Positions 1-11,922 of a DNA stretch of 64,000 bases are shown piece by piece (the stretch's first letter is position 1; the number at the start of each line of letters is the position of its first letter). The notes under the pieces are model-generated. The model worked only from the letters and a program-made list of their open reading frames with translations. It was not told where the DNA came from and made no database searches. Both the position numbers and the translations under genes were made by a program. Location: contig CM070594.1 in NCBI GenBank assembly GCA_036346395.1, positions 25,205,385-25,269,384 on the forward strand. Reading direction: 5' to 3'. The DNA is from Hsuehochloa calcarea (Eukaryota; Streptophyta; Magnoliopsida; Poales; Poaceae).

Positions 1-20
1 CTCCCTACCTTATCTAACCC

Positions 21-1223
21 ATGGAACCTCACCAGATGGTTCAGACTCGCCATATCACGCAAGTGGAGCCGAGCCCAAGGATCGAAGGCAATGAGCAAAC
101 CCCTACGGAGCAAGACCACCCCAAGCACCTCCTATTGACTTACGTAACTTTGGAGCCTTCATGGCAAAGACAGACGCAGATGATGTACACCATGATGAAC
201 CAGATGCAGGCCATGAACAACAACAACAACCACAACCATCATCAGGGAGGAGCCCCAGTTGCTCATGGTCATCAGGGACCATCCAAATTGGCTGAATTCA
301 TGAGGACCCGTCCGCCAACTTTCTCCGGACATGTCTCGCCAGTAGAAGCTGATGATTGGCTTCGCGTGATTGAGAGGAAGCTGTTGATCACCCAATGCAG
401 CGATCATGAGAAGGTTTTGTATGCCACCCATCAGATGGAGGGCACAGCTGCTGAGTGGTGGGAAAACTTCTGCGCAGCGCATGGAGCACCGCAGAATATC
501 ACTTGGGAAGAATTCTCCACAGCTTTTCGCCAGTATCATGTACCTGAAGGCATTATGGATTTGAAGAAGGACGAGTTCCGCGCTCTCAAGCAAGGGGGTA
601 TGTCAGTTACTGACTACCTGAACAAGTTTTCTCAGCTAGCTCGCTACGCTCCAGAAGACGTCGCTACTGACAGGTCTCGCCAGAGTCGATTCTTGAAGGG
701 TCTGAACTCAGGACTACAAGTCAATCTGCTTGCCCACACCTTCCCAGATTTCCAGGAGTTGATTAACAAGGCGTTGGTTATGGAGGACAAACGCAAGGAG
801 CTGGAGGATCACCGCAAGCGTAGGATGATTCAGCAGGGAAGCCACCAGCCACAACAGCAGAGGGCAAGGATAGTGCCACAACAGTTTAATCGTTTCCCGC
901 CACAGAGTTCTTTCAGGACACCTACACCGCCTTCAGCACCTCGCCCTTTTGTTCAGAATTCTCGTAACCCTACACCAGTCAACCCCACCCCAGGAAACAA
1001 CAATCGACAGAATGAACCAAGAGTGTGTTACCATTGCCGTCAGCCAGGGCATTTCGCAAATCAGTGTCCTCAAAAGGGAACTATCACTCCAGTTCGCTTC
1101 AACCTTGGAGCAACACCTGCCAAGACCCCAGTGCAGAACAACCAAGGAGTTTCTCAGGGAGCCAGTCAACCAGGAGGAACGCCTCGACCAAGGGTCGAGG
1201 TCGTGTTAATCACGCCACTTTGA
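21..1223 (+). CDS. gag: gag polyprotein of the Tekay-like element
   Basis: Open frame of 400 codons from an ATG following a short leader. It encodes the structural capsid/nucleocapsid protein that packages the element RNA in cytoplasmic particles. An N-terminal Gln/Asn/His-rich stretch (about residues 45-85) precedes the retrotransposon gag domain (about 95-270, with EWWENF and an FR-YHVPEG-like segment). A basic region follows, then one CCHC zinc knuckle (CYHCRQPGHFANQC, bases 1026-1067). The natural reading passes into a protease in another frame near base 1195, where the last residues of this frame stop resembling the family, so the true gag-pol was probably continuous or frameshift-joined. 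CAG and CTG are well preserved here, unlike the downstream pol. Confidence 0.85.
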   Translation: MEPHQMVQTRHITQVEPSPRIEGNEQTPTEQDHPKHLLLTYVTLEPSWQRQTQMMYTMMNQMQAMNNNNNHNHHQGGAPVAHGHQGPSKLAEFMRTRPPTFSGHVSPVEADDWLRVIERKLLITQCSDHEKVLYATHQMEGTAAEWWENFCAAHGAPQNITWEEFSTAFRQYHVPEGIMDLKKDEFRALKQGGMSVTDYLNKFSQLARYAPEDVATDRSRQSRFLKGLNSGLQVNLLAHTFPDFQELINKALVMEDKRKELEDHRKRRMIQQGSHQPQQQRARIVPQQFNRFPPQSSFRTPTPPSAPRPFVQNSRNPTPVNPTPGNNNRQNEPRVCYHCRQPGHFANQCPQKGTITPVRFNLGATPAKTPVQNNQGVSQGASQPGGTPRPRVEVVLITPL

Positions 1224-4200
1224 AGGAGCCCAGAAGCACCGTGGTTGTACCGGTAAGTTCCTAGTAAATTCAAGACTGCCTGCCTCGCTTGATTCGAGCT
1301 TCGATTCGCTTGTTTCGGAGTTTTTGCAACCAAGAATAAATTGGAAGTTATGCACCTTAAGCGCATCACGGTCCACCACCGGAGCAGAGCTAAGTTCTAA
1401 TATGGGTTGTTTAGGGGCTAAGTTACTCATAGCTGGAGTTGAGTTTCTAGCTAACCTGGTTGTTCTAGACACCCAAACCATAGATGTCATCCTTGGCATG
1501 GATTGGTTAACCAAGCACAAAGCCGTGCTAGATTGTGGCCGAAGAGCCGCATAATCGAGGATACCAAAGGAAACAAAGTGGAGTTCCTATCTACCTCAGT
1601 GCGTAATGGACATCTGCTAGTCAATAGCCTGAAGACCGTCGTGTTGAAAGATGTGCCAGTCGTCAAAGAGTATCCAGATGTGTTTCCAGAAGAGTTACCA
1701 AGAATGCCACCGGATCGTGATATCGAGTTTGTCATTGATCTAGTGCCAGGAACAGCACCACTCTCGAAGAGACCTTATCGGATGCCAGCCGATGAGCTAG
1801 TAGAAATGAAGAAGCAAGTAGAAGAACTTTTGGAGAAAGGTTTTGTGAGGCCTAGTTCGTCGCCATGGGGAGCGCCAGTCTTGTTCGTCAAAAAGAAGGA
1901 TGGAAGCATGAGAATGTGCATCGACTACCGGTCTCTCAATGAAGTCACTATTAAGAATAAGTATCCATTGCCCCGATAGATGATCCGCTTGATCAAATGA
2001 AAGGAGCCGAGTGTTCTCAAGATCGACCGCGATCGAAGTTACCATCGCTTGAAGATCTCGTCCCAAGGATATACCTAAGACCGCTTTCAACGCTGCACGG
2101 ACATTATGAGTTCCTAGTCATGTCCTTTGGTCCGACCAATGCCCCGCTTATTTCATGAACATGATGAATAAGGTATTCATGGAGTATCCGACAAGTTCAT
2201 GGAGTATCCGGACAAGTTTGTAGTTGTATTCATCGATGATATTTTGGTCTACTCAAAGTCAAGAACAACATGCCGAACATTTGAGATTAATTTTAGAGAA
2301 GCTCGAGAGCATCGCTTGTATGCTAAGTTTAGCAAGTGTGATTTCGGAAAAGGAAGTGGATTTTCTTGGTCATGTGATGACAAATGCAGGAGTAGCCGCT
2401 GACCCCAAAAACTTAAAGCAAGATTACATTGGGAAATGTTTCAAGACCGCCACTCAGATTCGCAGCTTGGGATTACCGGATACTATCGCCGTTTCATTGA
2501 AGGATTCTCATCAATTGCTAAACCTCTTACGCAATTGTTGAAGAAAGAGAAAAGTTTACTCGACCCCACTTGTGAAGAAAGTTTTCAAGAATTGAAGAAA
2601 TGTTTGACTTCACCCAAGATCGATTTTGCCGATATTCGCAAGGATTTCGATATCTATTGCGATGCTTCGCGCAAGGATTAGGATGTGTCCCGATGCAAGA
2701 AGGAAGAGCCGCCGCTATGCGCCAAGGCGCTTAAGGCCGCATGAAGAGAACTATCCCACCCATGATATGGAATTAGCCGCAGAGTGCATGCCTTGAAGAT
2801 TTGGCGCCATTACCTCACTCGGAATCGCCGCGAGGTATATACAGATCATAAGAGCTTGAAATATATTTTCACTCACGGATCTCAATATGAGGCAAAGAAG
2901 ATGGCTAGAATTGATAAAGGATTATAACCTTGGAATCCATTACCATCCCGGTAAAGCCAATGTCGCTGCAGCACGCTTTGAGCCGTAAGAGCCACCGCAA
3001 TGCCTTGAAGTGAAAGAGCTTTGTTCGTAACTTCAAGAGGAATTCCGTGTCGGGCTAGAAGTAGTATCTAAAGGATTCATGGCAACTGAAGTGCAATCTA
3101 CTTTGGAGAAGCAGATTCGCAAGCTCACCAAGGACTCGTAGTTCTCCCACATCAAGAAGAAGATGAGAGAGGGAAGTTCAAGGACTTCACAAAGGATGAT
3201 CAAGACATACCGTGGATCAATGGACGATTCAAGGCCCCGATATTGATGGATTGAGACAACTAATTTTGAAGGAGGCCCATGACTCAAAATATTCGATTCA
3301 CCCCGGTAGTACTAAGATGTACCAGATGTTAAGAATAAGTTTTGTGGCCAACTCAAGCGAGAAGTCGCAGAGTTCGCTGCCTTGTGCGACGGTGTCAAAA
3401 GTTAAAGCAGAGCATCGAGGCCACCGGTCTCATTGCAACCTTTGAAGATTCCGAATGGAAGTGGGAAGAAATCGGAATGGATTTCATTATCGGGTTACCC
3501 AAGACTCAATCAGTTACGATTCGATTTGGGTAATAGTGGATCGTCGACTAAAGTTGCCCATTTCTTACCAATAAAACCACTTACTCAGAGATCGTCCGCG
3601 AGCCGCACATGTCGAAAATTATCGCTTGCATGGTGTGCCTAAGAAGATAGTGTCGATCGAGGATCTCGCCACCTCCCGATTTTGGCGAGTTTGCATGAAG
3701 CCTTAGGGACTCACCAAATTTCAAGATTACGATCATCCCCAAACAGATGGGCAAACCGAAAGGGTTAATCGATATTGGAGGATATGTTGAGAGCTCGTAT
3801 ACCGCAAATGCTACTCGCTGGGATAAGAGTTTACCATATGCGAAATTCTCGCACAACAACAAGCTTATCAAGCCGCCTACAAATGTCACCATTTGAAGCC
3901 TTGTATGGTCGTGCCTATAGAACCCCGTTGAACTGGTCAGAAACCGCTGAACGCATAGTCTTTGGTCCGGATATTATTCAAGAAGCAGAAGAGCAAGTGT
4001 CCATGATCAGAGAGAGATTAAAGATAGCTCACCGAGGCAAGAGTTATGCCGACAATCGCCGCCGTGATCTCGCTTTGAGTCGAAGATTTTGTGTATCTTC
4101 GAGTTACGCCCCTCAGAGGTGTGAAAAGGTTCCACGCCAAAGGGAAACTTGCCCCTCGGTATGTTGGTCTGCTCAAGATTGTGGAACGCCGTGGAGAAGT

Positions 4201-4501
4201 GGCTTATCAGTTAGAGCTGCCACAATCGCTAGCGGGAGTACATGATGTCTTTCACGTCTCACAGCTGAAGAAGTGTCTTCGTGTGCCAGAAGAACAAGCA
4301 CCGTTGGATTCGATTGAACTAAAAGAAGACCTCACCTACAAGGAGCAGCCGGTCAAAATTATGGATGTCGCAGAGCGCCGCACCAGAAGCAAGACCGTTC
4401 GTTTCTGCAAAGTCCAGTGGAGTAACCACTCAGAAGGTGAAGCAATGTGGGAGTGTGAAGAAGAGTTGAAAGCCGAGTTCCCTAGCCTTTTCTCCAGCTA
4501 G
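1196..4501 (+). pseudogene. pol: pol region of the Tekay-like element, many frame breaks
   Basis: Encodes the replication enzymes in gypsy order. The protease region (about 1250-1550) ends in an ILGMDWL motif; its active-site aspartate segment near 1290 is disrupted. The reverse transcriptase (about 1660-2560) starts with the PEELP and KKKDGSMRMCIDYR segments and carries the catalytic FIDD box at 2229-2240. RNase H is at about 2620-3000. Integrase (about 3200-4100) carries the MDFIIGLP core start near 3478. A chromodomain with KVQWSNHSE and MWECEEEL lies at about 4345-4490, before the stop at 4499-4501. Between 1975 and 4080 the frame changes many times, often where CAG or CTG would be expected, so some breaks may be sequencing error. 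The first and last parts read cleanly. Confidence 0.85.
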
Positions 4502-4527
4502 CCTGAATCTCGGGGACGAGATTCCTT

Positions 4528-4540
4528 TAAGGGGGGAAGG
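4528..4540 (+). other. polypurine tract of the Tekay-like element
   Basis: The run TAAGGGGGGAAGG stands two bases before the LTR start at 4543. It is the primer site for plus-strand synthesis in this family, and its position supports the LTR boundary. Confidence 0.85.
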
Positions 4541-4542
4541 TT

Positions 4543-7517
4543 TGTAACATCCCAATTTTCAGAGCTTTAAAAAAATCCTTTGATTAGTTAGTAGGAAGAA
4601 AATTCACCATTTGGATTTATTTGAATTAAATTTGAAAGCTTAAATATGGACCTTGTATAACAAAACAATTTAATATGAATAATTCCAACATGAACAATAG
4701 TCAAGACTATTTTATTTGGATTCTATGAGCTTGGTTATATTTCCTAGAATTTTCTAGAATTTTTCCAAGTTCATTTGCTATTTTCCATTGCTTATTTGAT
4801 TTTCTGGTTTTTCTTAAAAAGAAAAGATATTTTAAATCTCCAAATAGTGTTTGTGCCGAATTCCCTCGGCCAGTCCTGTTCATCTCAGCCCGATCCTTCG
4901 GGGCCGTCCGATCAGATTTGGACGCTTGATCTCGCCAGACGCTGCCGCCTCCCCGCCTCATCGCCAAAGGGCCCCACCGCCTTCGCCTCGCCGTTCTTTT
5001 CTCGCAGACGGACGCTGCCGCACAGAATCGCCATGGGCGGTCAACGCCGAAGCCAGACGCGGCGCCTCAACCTCCCTGTTCCTCCGCTGTGCGCGCACGA
5101 CTCGCGCCCACCGCCGCCACGAACCCCACCCTTCTTTCCTTCTTCTCCGCGGTATGCGCACGGCCGCAACCACCGCCCACGACCTCCACGCCACACGCCG
5201 CTCGACCTCCCCGCCCTATAAAGGAAAGCCCGGCGCCGCGCACCCATCCCAAAGCCGCCACCCACTCCTCTCTCGCCATGTGCTCGCGGAATCGAGAATC
5301 CCCGCCGACACCGAAGGCTGGGAGCTTCGATTGCGCCGCCTCCGCCACCCAGCGTCGTCGCCGCCGCCACCGTTGGATTCGCCGTGACGCCGCTGGCCGG
5401 TGCTCGCTTTGCCTTCGCCGAGGACCCTCGAGCGCGATTTCGCCAACCGCAACTCGCCGCCGCTTTTTCTCGCCGCCGCCACCACTATCGCTGCTTCTCT
5501 CACCGGTGAGCACACCCTAGGTTCGTGATCGCGCCTCCACCCACCGGTACCACCCACCTCACCGGAGAGCTGCTGTCACGGGACCCTTGGTTCCGCGGCA
5601 CCGCCGCCGCCGCCGCCCACGCCACCTCCACTCACCGCTGGCCTCCATGGCGCATGCGTGCGACCACGTAGCGCCGTGTCGGCGCACGCGCATGGGTGCG
5701 CCACGCCAAGACCGATTCAAATCCAGAGGGCTCGGTGAGACTTGGTCCACCGTGAGCGGTCACCGCATGCGGGTCCCACATGTCGCTTAATTCTTTAATT
5801 CTTTTAATTCTGGAAAATCCTTCACGACGCCATGTTTGCGCAATAATCCGATTTTTCTATTGAGAAATAATTCGAATTCCAAGAACTCCTATTTTTAGGT
5901 TTTTCTTTGATTCAAACTTTGAAACCTTATAACTTTTGCATCCTAGCTCCAAATCCATCCATTCAAATTTCTAAATTTGTATAAAATCAAGATCTATCTA
6001 TTGGAGATTTTTAATTATTTTTATCAGAGTTATTTGCTTCTGTTATTTATTTATTCTTGTTGTTTGCTTCACATTTAGTAGACTTCGACGATACTTCGGG
6101 AGGTTTGAGGAAGAAGGAGCTTTCAAGACCAAGACCAAAGACTGAACCTATTCCAAGGCAAGCTATACCCTTGACCATTTTGCTTCCCAGTTTTATAAAA
6201 GTATTTTAAATTCAAATTTATGCATCTTAATTCAAGTATTTATTTAAAAGCTTTTGAGTGCAGTAGTTAATCCCAAATTGTTATGCCATCCTTGTTAATT
6301 GCTATGTCCTGATTCCTTGTCACCTTAGCTGGTATTTAGTTGGTAAATATTGTAGCACCAACGTGGGTTGGTTAGTTGTGTATTAGATTGCTTAGCCATG
6401 CTAATAAAAAATCACTTGTCATGTATACTGCTGTTATAAATTGACTAAGTGAATATGAAACTGTGTGAACAAACTGTGTGTACTATGTGTCTTTGTGGCA
6501 TATGTTGCACTTAAATCAACCAGGGTGGTAAATGGATTTGGACTGAGGCAAGGGGTGGATACTGTGTGAAAGGGTGGACTGTGTGGACTGTGTGAATAAT
6601 ATTAATCTGTGTGTCTATGTGGTTTGGTTAGCTGGAAGTCTTGCCTTGGTCAATTAAGGACCTCACCATGTGCGTCATTGAACCGAAGCTTCTGTATGAC
6701 CACATGCCTGCTTTTGAGACGGCCTAGCGTAGTAAGATAAGGTATCTGAAATGCTTGGTTATGCTTAGTGTTAGCTACACTAAGTGTATCTTGTGGGTAA
6801 AGTGTACAAACCTCTGCAGAGTGTAACGTAATCTATTCGAATAGCCGCGTCCGCGGTCATGGACAATGCTCGGGGATTTCACACTAGGGGTAGATGTTTT
6901 CATAAACTGTAGGGAAGGGAGCTATGTGATTAAATCATCTAGCTATGTGAATAACCCGTTAGGTCAGTGTGTCTTTGTGAAATAACTTGTTGCTTATTAT
7001 TGTCTATTGGTTTTACCTGCTTTAAATCTATTAATTGTATTCAATTGCAAAGGTTGCATTTATGCAAAAAGCCATAAAATGCCTTCCCTTGTAAAAAGCC
7101 AAAGATATATACATTTTGCATCTCGTGGTGTGGCTTATAGTACGGTGTGTACTCACGCTTGTTTTGACGAATCAAGCAGGGAGGAGTCTTCACCAAAGAT
7201 TCGAGGACGAGTACATCGAAGGTGCTTAATCGTGAGGTCTTGATCCCAGTCGGTTGCCTGTGGTGAATCGATGGGGTGCCACTACTTTTTTTTCGTTTCC
7301 GCTGTTGTTTATTTTCTCTGTTAGCCTTCGCGTGGCTCAAGAATTGTAACTTGACCTTAAGGTCAAAACCATTATTTATTAATCAAAGTTATTCGCTTAT
7401 GTTACTATTCGCTTGTATGGATCGATTTCCATCTTTGTTAACACTGTGTGCACTAGCGTGATCCTGGGCTAGTGCATTAAACACGAGGGTCCTGAATCGT
7501 AATTTTGGGTTCCGACA
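4543..7517 (+). repeat. 3' LTR of the Tekay-like element
   Basis: About 2975 bp, bounded by TG and CA. The first 300 bp are AT-rich. A GC-rich block (4860-5760) follows with many overlapping open frames on both strands that resemble no protein family. Then comes a long AT-rich part with TGTGTG-rich stretches (6440-6620). A tract containing CCGCGTCCGCGG near 6845 and a late segment near 7245 with CCCAGTCGG resemble RIRE3/RIRE8-type LTRs (recalled, not searched). I see no host gene in these 3 kb. Only one LTR of this element is in the window. Confidence 0.85.
5217..5222 (+). promoter_or_regulatory. possible LTR TATA box
   Basis: TATAAA in the GC-rich part of the LTR, followed by a GC-rich stretch. 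It is a plausible core promoter for element transcription. Only the motif and its LTR location support it. Confidence 0.4.
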
Positions 7518-9183
7518 AGGAAGATTATCTATGGCCCAAAGAATTTGTTATACATTCGGATCATGAATCGCTAAAACATATTAGAAGTCAAGCTAAACTG
7601 AATAAACGACATGCTAATCGGGTAGAATTTATTGAGTCCTTCCCATATGTTATAAAGCATAAGAAAGGTAAGGATAATGTGATTGCTGATGCGCTCTCTA
7701 GACGTTATACCATGTTATCTCAACTTGACCATAAGATTTTTGGTTTGGAGGCCATTAAGAGTTTATATGTCACTGATTTGGACTTTAAGGAAGTGCTTGA
7801 ACATTGTAAAGGAGGGAAGACATGGAATAACTATGTGTGAATGATGGTTTGGTCTATCGTGCTAACAAGCTATGCGTTCCAATTAGCTCTGCTTGTCTTT
7901 TGTTGTTACAGAGGCACATGGAGGAGGTTTGATGGCGATTTTGGAGCAAAGAAGATGAAGATGTGCTGGCCACCCACTTCTTTTGGCCAAAGATTAGGCG
8001 TGATGTCGAAGCGCCACGTAGCTTGTCGCACTACATGCAACAAAGCTAAGTCCCGCCTCCTTCCACATGGACTTTATATGCCTCTTCCTATTCCTAGCGC
8101 CTTGGGAGGATATTTCTATGGATTTTGTTTTAGGATTGCCTAGGACAAAGAGGGGAGAGATAGTATATTTGTAGTAGTGGATCGATTTTCTAAAATGGCA
8201 CATTTTATATCTTGTCACAAGAGCGATGATGCTACAAACATAGCTGATTTATTTTTAGGGAAATCATTCGCTACATGGAGTGCCCAATACTATTGTCTCG
8301 GATCGTGATGCTAAGTTTTGAGCCACTTTTGGAGATCACTTTGGAATAAATTGGGGACAAAGTCACTGTTCTCTACTACATGCCATCCCCAAACCGATGG
8401 ACAAACGGAGGTTATCAACCGCACATTGTCCACCATGTTGCGGGTGTTTTAAAGAAAAACTTGAAGATGTGGGAAGAGTGTTTACCGTGATGTTGAGTTT
8501 GCTTACAATAGGTCAAGACACTCCACCACTAAGGTAAGTCCATTTCGTAGTGTATGGTTTTAACCCCGTGTTCTATTGATTTACTACCTTTACCGACCTC
8601 TCAAAAAATTAATCTAGATGCTAAGAAGTGTGTTGCATTTATTCTCAAGTTGCATGAAACCACTAAAGAGAATATAGAGCATATGACTGAAAGGTATAAG
8701 GTTGCTGGAAGTAAAGGTAGGAAAGTTGTAAAATTTGAACTAGGTGATTTAGTTTGGGTTCATTTGAGAAAGGATAGGTTTCCAGAATTAAGAAAATCAA
8801 AGTTGATGCCTGAGCTGAAGGACCGTTTAAGATAATTAAGAAGATAAATGATAATGCATATCAATTAGAATTACCTGCAGATTTTGGGATTAGCCCCACA
8901 TTTAACATTTCAGATTTGAAACCATACGTGGGAGAAGAAGATGAGCTTGAGTCGAGGACGACTCCAATTCAAGAAGGGGAGTATGATGAGGACATCCCTC
9001 CTTCGGATACACGCACTACACAAGACCCTCCAGATCTGGGTGCTAAACTACACGGTCCTATGACAAGAGCTAGAGAGCGTCACTTAATCGATCAGGTAAA
9101 GTCGTTTCTAGGGCTAAGTGTATTATTTGAGAACTCTATGATGTCGCCTAATGGAGATGATTTACTTGTATTCGTGAATCTAG
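7518..9183 (+). pseudogene. pol: CRR pol fragment: late RNase H, integrase, CR motif
   Basis: Begins inside RNase H (SDHESLKHIRSQ, near 7555; VIADALSRR near 7680). The integrase zinc region and core follow (DFVLGLP-type segment near 8118, HPQTDGQTE-type segment near 8386). The C-terminal domain ends in DLKPYVGEEDELESRTT and then MTRARERH, the CRM-clade CR motif region associated with centromere targeting. The last 200 bases run into the 3' LTR. Frame breaks occur at several points between 7835 and 8560. The stop seen in the unit 2 copy is displaced here because CTGTGA there reads TTCGTGA. Confidence 0.82.
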
Positions 9184-9872
9184 GACTACGACTCAGCTTC
9201 AAGAAGGTCTACGACCACCGCAAGAAGATCTACGACCACTACAAGAAGACCTACGACTAGTTGATTCGATTGGAGCAATCTACAACCGTAAAAGCGAGCA
9301 CAAGACTCGCTGGACACAATCTACGACCAAAGATAGCATGGACTCCTCAAGACCACCCTAGGACCAATCCCACGACTGGATCTTCGACGTAAATACGCAA
9401 CACAAGGTGTCACACACCGCTTTGGAAACTAATAAGACTTTGTAAACGTAACGAGGTCGGAGTCCGTGTTGTGTACGCTTCATCCCACTACCGCACAACC
9501 CTAGGTCGACCTCCTCACGCTTCCCTATATATATACAAGAGCCGCCATAGTTTAGAGGTGGGTTTTTCTTAGATTATTCGCCAATTGCGCTTTCGCGATT
9601 ATCGGTTTGAGGAACCCCACTTGTAAACTTCATCCATATCCGCAATACAATTCAGATTGCATCTACCTTGTTCTTGTGAGTTGCTTCGATTGCTTGCGTG
9701 AACAATAACCTTCGTGGTAAGGTCGATCGCGTGCAAGCGTGGTCGATAACGACAGCGCATGGGTGTAGCGAATTGCGAGGTGATGATCCGCTGGTCGGAA
9801 GCCTCAAAGCGCCAACGCCCTCACGACGAACCAAATCGAACCTATCGGAAGATCGGGCCGCGTGACTCATCA
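8984..9872 (+). repeat. CRR 3' LTR, unit 1
   Basis: Starts TGATGAGGACATCC and ends CTCATCA, a 7-bp inverted terminal pair. 889 bp, with a TATATATATA box at 9526-9535. The 5' end overlaps the end of the polyprotein frame, as in other CRM elements. Several short CTACGACCAC-like tandem motifs lie at 9190-9360. Confidence 0.9.
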
Positions 9873-10780
9873 CATGACCTCTCACCGCGGATGTGAAGGT
9901 CGCCATTGCGATGGGCTTCATGATAGCACCAGTGACCTCGTGACGGACGGCGACACCAAAAATGATGAAGATGCACATCAAAAGTGCCGAGCGGTCGCGC
10001 ATGGGTGATGGATCGCTCCATGGAACGATACAACACCGCCCCACAAATCAATTTGTTTCTCCCTTAAAGCCATAGTTCCCCAAATTTCTTCAACATTAGG
10101 CCAAATACTAATATACAAGTGCAATTCTAAGCTCACAGAAATCCAATCAAATTTCTCCTTATCATACAAATGGGATTTGAGAACCTGAATGAGTTTTGCT
10201 TTCGTGGTAGCCAAGCACGGCTTAAGAAAGGTCTTGGACCGTGGCAAAAAAAAAGAAGAAGAAAGAAGCCAGCAGAGTTTACACAGCTATTAAAAGACAT
10301 GAGGAATCCATAGCAAACCCACAGTGAACTGCAAAAGGAGCCGAAGAAGCTACCTGAGTTAGTCGACCATGGCCGGCGAAAGACTTGCTTGTGCATGGAT
10401 AATACGAGAAGAAACATGGGTTTGTAGATGGAGGAGAAATCCATAAATCTTTTGTGTTTCATTTTCTATTGGATCTAAAAGCTCTTGGTATGGCCTTGGG
10501 TAGGTGCTGGCATTCTGGCCTTGAGTTCCTTGACGGAGAGGAAGAGGAAGGAGTGTGCAGCCGCCTTAGAATGTCGTAAGTCACGTGAGGTGAGAATCTT
10601 ATCCGCACGCCCTATGTATAAGTTTCTTCGTGCACAACATTTTCCTGATCCTAGTTAACTTCCCCTATGTCGATTGTTGCGACGTATATATTGGTATCGA
10701 GCATCAACTAATTTCATATGGAGTATTTGCAAATATATATTTGTTACTTATATAACTTAATTTATGTTTATGCCATCTAT
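9873..10780 (+). other. segment D start, no recognised gene
   Basis: Flank of the CRR insertion, matched by 43622-44530. Open frames on the minus strand (9652-10044 and 10133-10462) look hydrophobic in places but match no family I recognise and are not conserved in length between copies. An A/G-rich run with AAAAAAAAAGAAGAAG sits near 10245. Differences between the two copies concentrate at CAG and CTG. Confidence 0.5.
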
Positions 10781-11922
10781 CTATCTATTATATAAAGTTG
10801 ATTATAGATCTGTTAAACTCGCTAAGAAATAAAATAAAAAACAGCTATACATTATCGGAAAAAAAGAGAAAAACATCCGTTGCTTAAATCGGTAGACCCT
10901 GATTACAGCTATTATATCATAACCATTGGATGTTATTAGATAAATACTGAATTATGTAAGGCATGGCTACTAATTATGGAATATCGAATCCTAGACGGTC
11001 CAGTAAATAAAAGGAGTCCTAGAGCACTACGGGTGGAAAAAGGATACGGATAGTGGAAAGAAAGGAAAAAAAAAAGGAAACAGAGACTAAGTGACTCGCT
11101 GATAAAAAAGAAAAATAAGCTATAAATTCTCAGAGAAAAGAAAAACATGTGTCTGTTGATTTGGAAGACCCAAATTATAAGTAATATATCATAGCTATCG
11201 ATATTATTATATAAATATTGAATAGTGAGTGCCACGGAGGAAAAAAATGGATTCAGAGGGGGGAAAAAGAACCACATAAAAGGAAACGGGGCTAAAGACT
11301 ACAAGAATAGCAACACAAAGAAAGGAAAGGGAGGAAGAGATGAGCGCTACCTATTCTACTGGTATTTAGGCCTTACATTTGGTAGTTTAAAAAGCCTTTT
11401 ATTTGATATTTGACTTAGAGATATATTACGTACTAAAAGTCCATAACAGTCGCTTTATAACATCTAAGAAAAACGTGAAATATTCTAGACATTGTACGAG
11501 AAACACCGGGGCATTAATTCGGTGGACCATTATTATGCCATACATGGGATGTTATTAAGAAGAAAAATATGCAAGAAATTCTCAAAAAATAGAAACAACT
11601 GGCCTTAATTTGGTGGCCTTAATCACGCACGCCTACTGCATACAAACAGAAACTTAGAGGGAGGGGAGCAACATCTTGAATTAATGAAGAAACACGGAAA
11701 AAATAATGCTACTACAGCTTGTTTGGTTGAAAACGATCCGCTATTTTGAAACTTGTCTTATTAGAAATTGAAATGCAGGAATTTCGCAGGAAACAATGAT
11801 TTCCGCCAGGATCTTACGAAATTTGGGTTTGTGGCAGATTAACTAAGGCACCAACTTGATCGGCGGCACTTCTGACTTGCCGAGAGTCGGTCGAAACCAG
11901 ATCGGTGTCCAAAAGTATCGCA
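10781..11922. repeat. AT-rich stretch with three diverged tandem copies
   Basis: Three related blocks begin near 10800, 11085 and 11430. Each has an A-rich run, then ACATCCGTTGC-, ACATGTGTCTGTTG- or ACACCGGGGCATTAA-like segments, a GG-AGACC or GGTGGACC segment, and a degenerate ATATCATA...GGATGTTATTA tail. The period is roughly 280-350 bp and identity is low. Nothing coding is seen, and the last 350 bases before the F-box gene contain no recognisable feature. The segment is repeated in unit 2, and its third block is also in unit 3. Confidence 0.55.

Larger units (their letters stand above)
1..7517 (+). mobile_element. Ty3/gypsy Tekay-like chromovirus, cut by window edge
   Basis: LTR retrotransposon with gag, protease, reverse transcriptase, RNase H, integrase and a C-terminal chromodomain in gypsy order, then a purine tract and a 3-kb LTR starting TGTAACATCCC and ending CCGACA. 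The 5' LTR lies outside the window. This order, the chromodomain and the long TGTAACATCCC LTR fit the Tekay/Del lineage (RIRE3/RIRE8-type in rice); the exact family is inferred from memory. Directly after the LTR the sequence resumes inside the RNase H region of a CRR element, matching unit 2 from about 41273, so this element is nested in CRR. Its target duplication cannot be checked. Confidence 0.88.
7518..9872 (+). mobile_element. CRR (CRM-clade centromeric retrotransposon), 3' half
   Basis: Parallel to bases 41273-43621 of the full-length copy. It covers late RNase H, integrase, the C-terminal CR motif region and the 3' LTR, followed by the target duplication CATGA at 9873-9877. The 5' half is separated by the Tekay-like insertion and lies left of the window. 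Downstream flank is the same as in unit 2, so this is the same ancestral insertion duplicated with its surroundings, not an independent one. Confidence 0.88.

Noticed and set aside
4851..5790. Several overlapping frames of 80-180 codons on both strands
   Set aside because: They lie in the GC-rich part of an LTR, overlap in all frames and are rich in Arg, Pro and Ala with no family pattern. GC-rich DNA gives such frames by chance.
9652..10462. Minus-strand hydrophobic frames next to the CRR LTR
   Set aside because: They cross the LTR/flank boundary or change length and frame between units, and match no family I know.
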